Positions 8,664-18,218 of a stretch of DNA of 64,000 nucleotides are shown here, piece after piece. How positions within the stretch are numbered: the stretch's first letter is position 1; each line of letters begins with the position of its first letter. Where the stretch lies: contig QCHM01000004.1 in the NCBI GenBank assembly GCA_003279615.1, forward strand, positions 62,001-126,000, given 5' to 3'. Origin of the DNA: Prochlorococcus sp. AG-402-B19 (GTDB lineage: Bacteria > Cyanobacteriota > Cyanobacteriia > PCC-6307 > Cyanobiaceae). Under the pieces are notes generated by a model that was not told the origin of the DNA, searched no databases, and saw only the letters and a list, made by a program, of their open reading frames with translations. The translations under genes and the position numbers were made by a program.

Positions 8664-11279
8664 ATGCCAACTACAAAATCTATAAAATTATCAGACTATA
8701 TAGAATATCCTTTTTTGATTAAAAGTATAGATTTAGATTTTAATATTGGTAAGGATTTTGTTGTTGTTAAATCTTCAATGATAATTGAACCAAAGTCCAA
8801 AATATCTTCAAAACTTATTCTTCAAGGTAATCAAATTAAATTATTATCAATTTTAATAAATGGGAATGAATTGAAATCAGAAGAATATAATATTTCTAAT
8901 CAGGAATTGGTTATTTATGCTACTCCCGCGTCGGAATTTGAATTAAAAATAAAATCAGAAATAGATCCATTTAACAATACATCATTAGAAGGATTGTACT
9001 TAAGCTCTGGGCTTCTAACTACACAATGCGAGGCTGAAGGCTTTAGAAGAATATGCTATCATCCTGATAGGCCAGATGTTTTGTCTAAGTATAAAGTAAG
9101 GATCGAAGCTGATAAAAAACAATACCCTGTATTATTGTCAAATGGCAACAAAAAATATTCAGGAAATTTAAATAATAATAGACATGAGATTGTATGGGAA
9201 GATCCATTCCCTAAGCCTTCTTATTTATTTGCTTTGGTTGCTGGTAAATTAAGTTTGATCTCTGATAAACATATCACAAACACTAATAGGGTTATTGATA
9301 TTAAAATATATGTCGAGGCTGGGGATGAAAGATATACACAACATGCGATTGATTCACTAAAGAAGGCTATGAAATGGGACGAGGATAAATATTATCTAGA
9401 GTATGATTTAGATGAATATAAAATTGTTGCTGTAAGGCATTTTAATATGGGTGCAATGGAAAATAAGGGTCTAAATATTTTTAATTCAAAGTTGGTTTTA
9501 GCTGACTCAAAAACAGCAACTGATGATGAATTAGAGAGAGTAGAAAGCGTAATAGCTCACGAGTATTTTCATAATTGGACTGGCAATAGAGTTACATGTC
9601 GTGATTGGTTTCAGCTATCTTTAAAGGAAGGTTTGACAGTTTTTAGAGACCAATCTTTTACAGCAGATCTTCACAGCGCTGGATTAAAAAGAATAGAGGA
9701 TGTATCATTCCTTAGAAATTTCCAATTTGCTGAAGATAAAGGACCTACTTCACACGCTGTTAAACCTAAAGAATATTTAGCTATTGATAATTTTTATACC
9801 ACCACAATATATGAAAAAGGCGCTGAGTTAATAAGAATGCTTGAGCTATTGCTTGGTTATGAAAGATTTATGAAAGGTATTAATGTTTATATAGAAACTT
9901 TCGATGGCAGAGCTGCCACAACCGAAGATTTCATTAACTCAGTTTTTAAAGGTTACTATGGACAAGAAAAGAAATGTAATTTTGATGTTGAGCAGTTTAA
10001 GAATTGGTATTATGAAGCAGGCACTCCAGAAGTTTATGTTAGTCAGGAATGGGATTCAATTAATTCAATTTTAAATGTTTCTTTTGAACAAAAATTAGAT
10101 AGTGCTATTAAGAAAGATAATAAAGAATTCGTTATACCAATTCTTTATTCTTGTTATAGTAAGGAAAAAAACTCCGAAGCTATTGTTGAGGATAATTTAT
10201 TTATCTTAGATAAAAGTAAAAAGAGGCTAACAATTAATTTGTTACCCGGTGAGAAAACCCATCCTGTGTTGTCAATTTTTAGAGGATTCTCTTCACCTGT
10301 TAAATGGCATTCTGATTTATCAATAGATGACTATCTTTTCCTTTTCTTAAATGATAATGACTATTTTACGAGGTGGGATTCTGGCCAGTTTTTGATAAGT
10401 AAGATAATTAAATCTAGGATTAATAAACACTCCAATCATTCTTTAGAAGATAAGTTTATTGATGCTATTAAGCATTCCATAAAAACTTTAGAAAGTAAAG
10501 ATCCTTTTTTCTTAGCATATATATTAACTTTACCAGGCTTGTCAGAATTGGAATCTTTGTTCATCAAAGTTGATCCGATAACAATTTATAATGAGTCTTT
10601 AAAATTTCAAGTTTTAATTGGTGAAAATGTTCTTGAGGATCTAAGACGAATTTCTGAAAGATTATTGGAAAATATTAACCAGGTTTGGCCAAATGGAAGA
10701 GGCGAAAGAAAACTTTTAGGGACAATATGGTCTTATTTAGCTCTTGCTGAAGATGCAAAAGTAAAAATTGATTGCGTTAACTCAATAGATAATTCTTCAA
10801 TGACTATCTCAAGAGCAGCTCTAGCAGCATTGAAGCCACTTGATTGCTCTGAGACGGAGGAGGCTTCGAATTTGTTTTATAACCTTTGGAAAGATAATCC
10901 AGTGGTTTTGGACTCATGGTTTTCATATGAGGCCTCAAGACCTAACAAATATGGAATTGACTTTATTGAAAAATTATTATCACATCCTAAATTTGATTGG
11001 AAAGCGCCAAATGCAATTCGAGCTGTTTTAGGAGGATTTACTAAAAATATCGACTTATTTCATTCTTTAGATGGAAAAGGTTATTTGTTTATGGCTGAAA
11101 AATTAATAGAGGTAGATAAATTTAATCCAATAACAGCATCAAGGCTTGTGAAGGTTTTCAGTAAATGGAATACTTACATCGAAAAAAATCAGGAAGAAAT
11201 GTACAAAGCAATTTTAAAAATAAGTAATGCAAATATATCTTCAAATACAAGAGAGGTAATTGAACTAATCTTAAAGTGA
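8664..11279 (+). CDS. pepN: Aminopeptidase N (M1 zinc metallopeptidase)
   Basis: This enzyme removes N-terminal amino acids from peptides in the cytoplasm. The 871-residue length matches bacterial PepN. The substrate-anchoring GAMEN motif is at residues 263-267 and the zinc motif HEYFHNW begins at H299 (ligands H299, H303 and E322 in LKEGLT). The C-terminal half is the helical domain typical of the family (ERKLLGTIWSYL, DNPVVLDSWFSYEA). The ATG start is clear. It converges on prs with a 9-base gap. Confidence 0.97.
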   Translation: MPTTKSIKLSDYIEYPFLIKSIDLDFNIGKDFVVVKSSMIIEPKSKISSKLILQGNQIKLLSILINGNELKSEEYNISNQELVIYATPASEFELKIKSEIDPFNNTSLEGLYLSSGLLTTQCEAEGFRRICYHPDRPDVLSKYKVRIEADKKQYPVLLSNGNKKYSGNLNNNRHEIVWEDPFPKPSYLFALVAGKLSLISDKHITNTNRVIDIKIYVEAGDERYTQHAIDSLKKAMKWDEDKYYLEYDLDEYKIVAVRHFNMGAMENKGLNIFNSKLVLADSKTATDDELERVESVIAHEYFHNWTGNRVTCRDWFQLSLKEGLTVFRDQSFTADLHSAGLKRIEDVSFLRNFQFAEDKGPTSHAVKPKEYLAIDNFYTTTIYEKGAELIRMLELLLGYERFMKGINVYIETFDGRAATTEDFINSVFKGYYGQEKKCNFDVEQFKNWYYEAGTPEVYVSQEWDSINSILNVSFEQKLDSAIKKDNKEFVIPILYSCYSKEKNSEAIVEDNLFILDKSKKRLTINLLPGEKTHPVLSIFRGFSSPVKWHSDLSIDDYLFLFLNDNDYFTRWDSGQFLISKIIKSRINKHSNHSLEDKFIDAIKHSIKTLESKDPFFLAYILTLPGLSELESLFIKVDPITIYNESLKFQVLIGENVLEDLRRISERLLENINQVWPNGRGERKLLGTIWSYLALAEDAKVKIDCVNSIDNSSMTISRAALAALKPLDCSETEEASNLFYNLWKDNPVVLDSWFSYEASRPNKYGIDFIEKLLSHPKFDWKAPNAIRAVLGGFTKNIDLFHSLDGKGYLFMAEKLIEVDKFNPITASRLVKVFSKWNTYIEKNQEEMYKAILKISNANISSNTREVIELILK

Positions 11280-11288
11280 TTTAATGAA

Positions 11289-12284
11289 TCATCTGAACAT
11301 TGAACTAACAGAACTTTCTTCGTGAATTCTCCAAATAGCTTCACCAAGCATATTCGCAACTGATAAAACCTTTAATTGAGAGAAATGTAAATTATTTGGC
11401 ACTGGGATACTATTCGTGACAATGACTTGTTCAAAAAGACCGTTTTTTGAAAGTCTCTCATAAGCAGGAGGAGAAAATACAGCATGAGATGCACATGCAA
11501 TAACTTTTTTTGCACCTTCTTTCCTTAGTAGTTCTGCTCCAGCACAAATAGTGCCACCTGTATCAATCATGTCATCAATTAATATTGCAGTCTTTCCAGA
11601 TACTTCTCCAATAACTGTAAGGCTTTCAGCAACGTTATGACCTGATCGTCTTTTATCAATAATTGCTAGAGGGGAATCTTTCATTTGTTTGGCAAAAGCC
11701 CTTGCCCTTGCAACACCTCCAACATCCGGAGAGACAACTACTATTTCTTCAAGTTCCATTTTTGATAGGTAATCCACTAAAACTGGTGAACCATATATGT
11801 GATCACACGGAATATCGAAATACCCTTGTATTTGAGCTGAATGTAAATCCATCGCAAGGACTCTATCAACTCCTGATTTGACAAGAATATTTGCGGTTAG
11901 TTTTGCTGTTATTGATTCTCTACCTGCTGTCTTCCTGTCTGCCCTTGCATAACCAAAGTATGGAATCACAGCAGTAATTTGCCTTGCAGATGCCCTTTTG
12001 CAAGCATCAACCATAATCATTAGCTCCATTAAACTGTCATTTACAGGAGCGCAAGTTGGTTGTATTAGAAAAACATCACATCCTCTTATTGATTGCTGGA
12101 TTTGAACATAAAGTTCTCCATCCGCAAACCTTTTTGAAACCAGAGGGACATTAGTAATCCCCATATAAGCTGCAATCTCTTTGGCTAATGCAGTATTAGA
12201 TGTCCCACTTATTAACCTGAGCCTATCAGTGTCATGTGTGAGACTAGTATTTTCAGGATGTGCTGCAGTGATAAAACTGGTCAC
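11289..12284 (-). CDS. prs: Ribose-phosphate pyrophosphokinase
   Basis: Prs makes PRPP from ribose-5-phosphate and ATP for nucleotides, histidine, tryptophan and NAD. The PRPP-binding signature AILIDDMIDTGGT, the flexible loop segment YARADRKTAGRE and the phosphate segment DLHSAQIQGYFDIP are all present. The open frame extends to a TTG at 12317, but I chose the GTG at 12284 because cyanobacterial Prs proteins begin with xTSFxTA and the extra 11 residues (MVCIFLACGGT) do not look like family sequence. That gives 331 residues, the usual length. Confidence 0.95.
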   Translation of the reverse strand: MTSFITAAHPENTSLTHDTDRLRLISGTSNTALAKEIAAYMGITNVPLVSKRFADGELYVQIQQSIRGCDVFLIQPTCAPVNDSLMELMIMVDACKRASARQITAVIPYFGYARADRKTAGRESITAKLTANILVKSGVDRVLAMDLHSAQIQGYFDIPCDHIYGSPVLVDYLSKMELEEIVVVSPDVGGVARARAFAKQMKDSPLAIIDKRRSGHNVAESLTVIGEVSGKTAILIDDMIDTGGTICAGAELLRKEGAKKVIACASHAVFSPPAYERLSKNGLFEQVIVTNSIPVPNNLHFSQLKVLSVANMLGEAIWRIHEESSVSSMFR

Positions 12285-13136
12285 GGTTCCACCGCAAGCA
12301 AGAAATATACAAACCAATCTACAGTTATGTTCGTTACATGATCATGAAAAAGCTTTTTTAAATTACTTCTCAAAAGGATTTATTTTCTCAGATAAAAGAA
12401 AGAATCCTTACGATGACTTATGTTTGAAGCAGTGACGTAAAAGAAATTTATAATGAATAGTTTTCTTTTGAAAACTTTAAAAAAGAATACTACGAGAATG
12501 TACTAGCACTTTTAAAGGAAGATCATGCTAAGAAATACTCAGGGAAAATCCAATGGCTTGAGATTTTGGAGATAAGTATCAAAAGCTCTAATTTTTCTAT
12601 ATAAATCCTATTGCTTAGTAGATGCCCTGGATCAGTACTCGCTTGTTACTTACTATGCAAAAATCATCCTTTCTAATGACAAGATTTTACAAGTTGGATA
12701 GGTAGAGATGAAAATAAAATTCTAAAGACAACATTCTCTGTTTTAGATTTCTTCTTTATGATGTACTGTAAGTTATAAAAAAATGTAATTAAATATACTA
12801 CTTATTAATATGAGTTATTAATATGAGGTGGTTTGAAATTTAACAATAAGCTTAAATTCGATTTACTGAACGTATGTTATTCTTTTATTTATTTATTTAT
12901 TTTGATTTGATTACTAAATAGTCTTAGTTAGGAAAAATTACAGATAATTTCTTGATTCACTAAATTAGATAATTTCGAAATAGGGATAATAAATTATCTC
13001 TATATGATAAATGGAATTTCTTTGATATTTAACTAAAAGATTTTCTATTTCATCTTGGCATTCATTTTGAATTTAGTAAAAAAATAGCTTTATTAGTATT
13101 TCTTTCTTATTTTTTAGTAATAATACAAAGTAAAAA
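12285..13136. other. Gene-poor gap of about 850 bases between prs and malQ
   Basis: The two flanking genes diverge from here, so both promoters should lie inside. I find no convincing open frame on either strand; several frames are interrupted every few codons. The stretch holds a 13-base tandem duplication at 12802-12827 and a TTTA-rich tract near 12884-12905. It may be the remains of a decayed gene or a site of past insertion. Confidence 0.6.
12802..12827. repeat. Perfect 13-base tandem duplication
   Basis: TTATTAATATGAG occurs twice with no gap in the prs-malQ spacer. It may be a slippage product; no function can be read from it. Confidence 0.8.
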
Positions 13137-14627
13137 TTGGAAAGAAATTCAGGAATCCTTCTACATCCAACTTCATTACCTGATAGTCCTATTTGCGGAA
13201 CTTTTGGAACCCCTGCGCGGTCATGGCTCAATAATCTTGCTAAATATGGAATAGGAGTTTGGCAATTTCTACCTTTAGCCCCCCCTGATTCATTGGGCTC
13301 TCCATATAGCTCTCCATCAAGCTTTGCTTTTAATCCATGGTTCTTAGATGAAAACGATTTAGTAAGAGACGGGTTTCTGGAACCTAATTTAGAAAAGTTT
13401 TCTTCAAAGATTGGTGATTTAGAAGAGAGAGTTGATTTTGAATTGGCTAATGCAAGAGTTAAGCTTTTAAGTCTTTCTTTAGTTCATTTCTGGGAAAAAC
13501 AGAATTCAATTATTAAAGAAGAGTTTGATATATGGTGTAAAAAACAATTTTGGTTAGATGATCATTCCATATTTATGGAACTGCGAATCCAGAATAATAA
13601 TCTTCCATGGTGGAAATGGCCTGAAAAATTTGCAATTTACGATAAGAGAGAATTAGCTAATTGGAAAAAAGATAATCAAAAAGAATTATTAGGTCATAAT
13701 TTGATTCAATGGCATTTAGATAGGCAGTGGAAATCAATAAGAGAATTAGCAAAAAATCTAGGAATTAGTTTGTTTGGAGATGTTCCTTTTTATGTTTCTA
13801 AAGACAGTGCAGATGTATGGAGTAATCGATCGTTATTTTCTATCAACACTAATTCAGATACATACCTTCAAAGTGGCGTTCCTCCTGATTATTTCTCTGA
13901 GACTGGTCAACTTTGGGGGAATCCAGTTTATAGATGGAGTAGACACAAAGCTGGTAAATTTAAATGGTGGAGAAAGAGAATTTCAAGACATCTAGAGCAG
14001 GTTGATTTTTTACGTCTTGATCATTTTCGTGCTCTAGAAGCTTTCTGGGCAATTCCGGGGAAAGATCTAACTGCTGAAAATGGATTTTGGTTGCCTTCGC
14101 CAGGGAAGGAGATACTAGCTTTATTAAAGAAAGATTGCGGTGGTTTTCTCCCTTTAGTTGCTGAAGATTTAGGTGTTATCACCTCAAAAGTTGAAAAGTT
14201 AAGGGATGACTATGAATTAGCAGGAATGAAAATACTTCAATTTGCCTTTGATGGGAATTTAGATAATCCCTATTTACCAGAGAATATAAAAGATGAGAAT
14301 TGGATTGTTTATACAGGCACTCATGATAATTCAACTTCGCTTGGCTGGTGGAGAGATATGGATCAAAATAATAAAGAACAAATTAAAGAAAGAATGTTTG
14401 ATTATGAGAATTTCTCTTCTTGGCAGTTGATTCATATTGGTATGGAAACCAAAGCAAAATTATTTGTGGCGCCTATGCAAGATTTGTTAAATCTTGATGA
14501 TTACTCCCGATTAAATAAACCTGGCACAATAGACAATAATTGGTCGTGGAGATTAACTAGTAGTAATTTCATTATAAATGAAGCTTTAAAAAGATATGGA
14601 GATTTAGCTGAAAAATATCAACGATAA
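13137..14627 (+). CDS. malQ: 4-alpha-glucanotransferase (amylomaltase)
   Basis: MalQ (GH77) transfers alpha-1,4-glucan segments during glycogen breakdown. The 496 residues contain the family N terminus (RNSGILLHPTSLP), the nucleophile segment FLRLDHFRALEAFW, the acid/base segment VAEDLGVIT and the third carboxylate in YTGTHDNSTSLGWW. The start must be the TTG at 13137: an in-frame TAA stands at 13131-13133 and the family homology begins at once. No strong ribosome-binding site is seen. It converges on the RodZ-like gene with an 8-base gap. Confidence 0.95.
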   Translation: MERNSGILLHPTSLPDSPICGTFGTPARSWLNNLAKYGIGVWQFLPLAPPDSLGSPYSSPSSFAFNPWFLDENDLVRDGFLEPNLEKFSSKIGDLEERVDFELANARVKLLSLSLVHFWEKQNSIIKEEFDIWCKKQFWLDDHSIFMELRIQNNNLPWWKWPEKFAIYDKRELANWKKDNQKELLGHNLIQWHLDRQWKSIRELAKNLGISLFGDVPFYVSKDSADVWSNRSLFSINTNSDTYLQSGVPPDYFSETGQLWGNPVYRWSRHKAGKFKWWRKRISRHLEQVDFLRLDHFRALEAFWAIPGKDLTAENGFWLPSPGKEILALLKKDCGGFLPLVAEDLGVITSKVEKLRDDYELAGMKILQFAFDGNLDNPYLPENIKDENWIVYTGTHDNSTSLGWWRDMDQNNKEQIKERMFDYENFSSWQLIHIGMETKAKLFVAPMQDLLNLDDYSRLNKPGTIDNNWSWRLTSSNFIINEALKRYGDLAEKYQR

Positions 14628-14635
14628 TAATTTAT

Positions 14636-15166
14636 TTATTTTTGGATATTATTTATATTTTCATTCTCTATGTTTGTCTCATTTATGACAACTGGTTCTG
14701 TGGAGATGCTATGTATTTTTAAAAGATATTTCTGTTGACTGTTAATTGCTAATATTGAGACAAGCATAATTATAAAATACAAAAAACTCCCAATCCAGCT
14801 ATTTAAAAAATCTATATTAATGAAATTAAATTTAAATTTTGATAAACTATTATTTTTAGTTTCTTGAGCTAATAGTCCATTTAAGCTTCCTCTTTCTAAA
14901 TTGAGTTCAATCTCAAGTATTTTGAGCATTGTTATTAAATAAGTATATTCAGGTAAATACTTTTCCCATCCATTCTCAATTGCTATTAATACATTTCTTG
15001 AAATCTTTGTTTTATTTGATAATTCTTCTAATGAAATTCCCAGTTTTTCTCTTTGAGACTTAAATATTTTGATTGTTTTTGAAATCTCTTCATTTGTATC
15101 TTGCTTATCGTTCATGCTTGAGGATTCTGATAGGGGTTTCTTAAAAGGAATAATCATAATATTCAA
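14636..15166 (-). CDS. RodZ-like membrane protein with N-terminal helix-turn-helix
   Basis: Residues about 30-95 form a Xre/RodZ-type helix-turn-helix (FKSQREKLGISLEELSNKTKI, then IENGWEKYLPEYTYLITMLK). A single transmembrane segment follows at about 130-145 (FLYFIIMLVSILAI), then a short tail of about 30 residues. In RodZ this arrangement links MreB to the membrane and helps set cell shape. The protein is much shorter than E. coli RodZ and lacks the large periplasmic domain. The start is unclear: TTG at 15166, ATG at 15157 or ATG at 15115. Confidence 0.65.
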   Translation of the reverse strand: MNIMIIPFKKPLSESSSMNDKQDTNEEISKTIKIFKSQREKLGISLEELSNKTKISRNVLIAIENGWEKYLPEYTYLITMLKILEIELNLERGSLNGLLAQETKNNSLSKFKFNFINIDFLNSWIGSFLYFIIMLVSILAINSQQKYLLKIHSISTEPVVINETNIENENINNIQK

Positions 15167-15175
15167 ATGATTTTT

Positions 15176-15889
15176 TTAATCAAGAAGTGGAATCCATTCT
15201 TTTCTAGCTAGTTCTCGCCATTCCCCTTCCTGTAAACCATTCAATTTAATATTTGAGATCGCTATTCTTTGCAGATCTTGAACTGGATGTCCAATAAGGT
15301 TTGCGATTCGCCTGAGTTGTCGATTACGCCCTTCTTTTAGAATGACTTTAAGAAGCGTCATATGATTAATGATTTCCATAACTTCAATAGTCGCTGGCAT
15401 TGTGATTTTGCCATCAAGTAAAATTCCTGTTCTCCACTTATCTAGTATCGAGCGACTAGGCTGACCAGTTACCCAAATTAAATATGTTTTTGTATGTGAG
15501 TACTTTGGATGCGTAAGTTTTAAAGTGAGGTCTCCATTATTGGTAAGTAGAATTGCTCCTCTGCTCTCTGAATCTAGGCGGCCTACAGGATGTATACCAT
15601 GACGTAGGTTGGAGGGGATTAAACTTAAAATTGTTTTTCTGCCATGATTATCATGGCAAGTAGATATGACTCCATGAGGTTTATTTAATAGTAAAACTTT
15701 ATGATTTGGCTTTTTAGGTAGATGTTTTCCATCAACTAAAATATGATCAGAATATGGGTTCGCTTTCTCTCCAATAATAGCTTGTCTCCCATTCAAGGTT
15801 ACTCGACCTTGTTTTATTAGTAAATCAGCTTTTCGTCTAGATGAAAAGCCAGATTGAGATATTATTTTTTGTAATCTACTAAGTGACAT
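15176..15889 (-). CDS. RsuA/RluB-family pseudouridine synthase
   Basis: The protein isomerises a uridine in ribosomal RNA. The N-terminal S4 RNA-binding domain (residues about 1-50, SGFSSRRKADLLIKQGRV) is followed by the catalytic domain, with the motif GRLDSESRG and its catalytic aspartate at residue 105, and GRNRQLRRI near the C terminus. At 237 residues it is the usual length. The family splits into RsuA (16S), RluB, RluE and RluF (23S); which one this is cannot be told from sequence alone. It is 9 bases upstream of the RodZ-like gene. Confidence 0.9.
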   Translation of the reverse strand: MSLSRLQKIISQSGFSSRRKADLLIKQGRVTLNGRQAIIGEKANPYSDHILVDGKHLPKKPNHKVLLLNKPHGVISTCHDNHGRKTILSLIPSNLRHGIHPVGRLDSESRGAILLTNNGDLTLKLTHPKYSHTKTYLIWVTGQPSRSILDKWRTGILLDGKITMPATIEVMEIINHMTLLKVILKEGRNRQLRRIANLIGHPVQDLQRIAISNIKLNGLQEGEWRELARKEWIPLLD

Positions 15890-15963
15890 TAAAAACTAAA
15901 TTATATTTTTCAATTTAATATTAACCTAATTCATATTGAAGACTAGAGATAATATTTTTCTCA

Positions 15964-16422
15964 TTAGAAAAAATCATCTATTTCTTTAATTGTGCCCGCC
16001 TCTACTTGCATTAATAAGTCTTTTATGGCTTTCCACATGCTGACTCCAAAAAGTATAGAGATTATTGATGAAAAAACAAGAGATTTTATTATGGAGAAAT
16101 TTATCACGCTCAAGGCGCTTACGAATATGATCGTAAGACCTGTGAAGAATGTAAACCAACTTGATACTGTTCTTGGGTTCCTTAGAGGTAGAGGAGATTC
16201 CTTGTTAGTGTTCCAATTATTTAATTTTGTTTTCATTATATCTGCAAATATTAATCCAGACATTAGACAAATAAATGCACCACATGAAAGCCAAAACAAA
16301 GGATCTTGAATTGGCTCTATTGTTTGATAATCAGGAATAAAATCATCTATACTTGTGATAGTTGAATCGTCTATATTAGCTGTAATAAATGTAATGATAT
16401 TTTTAATATTATTATAACTCAT
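15964..16422 (-). CDS. Membrane protein of unknown function
   Basis: The 152-residue protein has about three hydrophobic segments (near residues 43-60, 85-105 and 110-130), an acidic N-terminal region and an acidic C terminus (EAGTIKEIDDFF). I do not recognise a family. It lies between a pseudouridine synthase and an ABC1-family kinase on the same strand, 50 bases after the latter. Cyanobacteria carry many such conserved short membrane proteins. Confidence 0.75.
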   Translation of the reverse strand: MSYNNIKNIITFITANIDDSTITSIDDFIPDYQTIEPIQDPLFWLSCGAFICLMSGLIFADIMKTKLNNWNTNKESPLPLRNPRTVSSWFTFFTGLTIIFVSALSVINFSIIKSLVFSSIISILFGVSMWKAIKDLLMQVEAGTIKEIDDFF

Positions 16423-16472
16423 ATTTACAATTTTTTCTTTAATTATCTTTTAGTATATTTTATAATAATCAT

Positions 16473-18119
16473 CTATGCAACTTGTGTATTGTTTTGTTTT
16501 ATAATACCTGATGCAATCTTGAAAGGATTAAATGTTTTCCTTACTAGTTTGATTAATTGTTTCATGTCTTTAGTGTCAATTTTCTCGTCTTTAATAATAC
16601 TCATTAATAAATTCTTTCTTATTAATGACCCTCTAGAACTTGTTAGTAGCTTAATACCAGCTCCTGCTACAGGGATAAGCTCTTTTGCAGGTGTTGTTGA
16701 ATCTTGTACTAATACATCAAATAAATTTTCTACTCGCTCTACTCTGATATGTCCATTCTTGTCAAATATTACATCTAACAATATATTTAACATCTCATTT
16801 GTATCTGAAGTTAATAATCTTTTCGCTACATAAGGATAGGCTAAATCAATAATTTTAAAATCTGGATCTAATCTTAAAGCAAGTCCCTCTTGGCTGATTA
16901 CTGCTCTTATTATTAAAGCAAATCTTGCTGGAACTCTAAATGGGTAATCAAACATTAATTCTGAAAATTTATTAGTAATTTCTTTGAAATTGAAAGAAGC
17001 AACGTCTTTCCCAATGGCACTTCCTAGCACTTCCTTTAGAACAGGAATTAGAGGTTTTAGATTTTGTTCTTTATTTAGAAAACCTAGCTTTTGGAAATCT
17101 TTTGCAACAGCATGAAAATCATTATTAATCAGGTGAACGATTGCACCTGTAAGAGTTAACCTATCTTCTTCTGATATTGAATCCATCATTCCAAAATCAA
17201 CGTAGGCTATATTCCCTAGATCACCATTATTTCCTTTGAGAGCAAACATATTGCCTGGATGCGGATCTGCATGAAAGTATCCAAACTCTAGTAATTGTTG
17301 TATACCACTTACAACTCCGGTCCTAATTATTTTTGATGGGTTTAAATTATTAGTAATTAACTCTTTTCTATCTTTTAATTTTGTACCATCAATCCAACTT
17401 GTAGTTAATACTCTTACAGATGATAAGTGTTTTTCTACTCTTGGAATTGTGACGGAGTTATTATTGTGGAAAAGTTTGGAAAATTTCTCAGCATTGTTTG
17501 CTTCTTTTTTGTAATCAACTTCATCAAATAAACTTCTTCCAAACTCATCTATTATTTCCCCTAATCCGAATCCAAGATTTAAAGGAAGTATTGGTGCACT
17601 TAAAACACCTAGTATTTTAATAATTACAATATCTCTTCTAATATTAAAAATTAGATTAGGCCTTTGAACTTTTACTGCGACCCAATTATTTTTGGTTAAC
17701 TTTGCTTTGTAAACCTGCCCAAGACTAGCTGAGGCGATAGGTGAGGATGGGAATTCTTCGAATAAATCATTTGCTGGCCTTCCTAGCTGATTTTCAATAA
17801 TTTGAAGTGCTTCTTCGTGGGGAAATGCAGGTAAGTTATCTTGTAAATTTGTTAATTCCTCAAGCCAGTCTTTTCTTATTAAATCAGGCCTAGTTGAAAG
17901 TGCTTGGCCTACTTTTATAAAACAGGGCCCAAGACCAATAAGTGTCTTCAGGAGAAATTTAGCGAGATTCTTTTGAGTCTTATCGTCATTGCTTGAACCT
18001 TGAAAAATTAGTCTTGTTAAAAGAAGTGAGATTGCACCAACTATCTGAATGAATCTAGGCACTAATATCCATGGTCTTAAAATCAACCAGATTAAATCTC
18101 TTCTGAAATCGTATTTCAT
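16473..18119 (-). CDS. ABC1/AarF (UbiB-family) atypical kinase
   Basis: Proteins of this family are unusual protein-like kinases or ATPases tied to ubiquinone, plastoquinone and tocopherol metabolism. The signature KVGQALSTRPDLI (the KxGQ motif), the alanine-rich nucleotide loop ASASLGQVYKAKL, the lysine in VAVKVQRP, the catalytic FHADPHPGNMF and the DFG-like YVDFGMMD are all present. At 548 residues it matches cyanobacterial homologues related to plastid ABC1K proteins. The substrate is not known. Confidence 0.92.
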   Translation of the reverse strand: MKYDFRRDLIWLILRPWILVPRFIQIVGAISLLLTRLIFQGSSNDDKTQKNLAKFLLKTLIGLGPCFIKVGQALSTRPDLIRKDWLEELTNLQDNLPAFPHEEALQIIENQLGRPANDLFEEFPSSPIASASLGQVYKAKLTKNNWVAVKVQRPNLIFNIRRDIVIIKILGVLSAPILPLNLGFGLGEIIDEFGRSLFDEVDYKKEANNAEKFSKLFHNNNSVTIPRVEKHLSSVRVLTTSWIDGTKLKDRKELITNNLNPSKIIRTGVVSGIQQLLEFGYFHADPHPGNMFALKGNNGDLGNIAYVDFGMMDSISEEDRLTLTGAIVHLINNDFHAVAKDFQKLGFLNKEQNLKPLIPVLKEVLGSAIGKDVASFNFKEITNKFSELMFDYPFRVPARFALIIRAVISQEGLALRLDPDFKIIDLAYPYVAKRLLTSDTNEMLNILLDVIFDKNGHIRVERVENLFDVLVQDSTTPAKELIPVAGAGIKLLTSSRGSLIRKNLLMSIIKDEKIDTKDMKQLIKLVRKTFNPFKIASGIIKQNNTQVA

Positions 18120-18218
18120 ATATTCATAATAAGTTCTGTTGGGGGCTCTATAGGGCGTTCACTTGATTTGCTTATCTATTAATTTGATTACATTTATTTT
18201 AGAGAATACTTTTATTCT

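Noticed and set aside
12884-12905. TTTA-rich tract as a possible regulatory repeat
   Set aside because: It is a simple low-complexity tract expected in such AT-rich DNA.
15992-16309. 105-codon plus-strand frame antisense to the 152-residue membrane protein gene
   Set aside because: The minus-strand product has a regular membrane-protein layout; the plus frame has no recognisable pattern and no own spacer.
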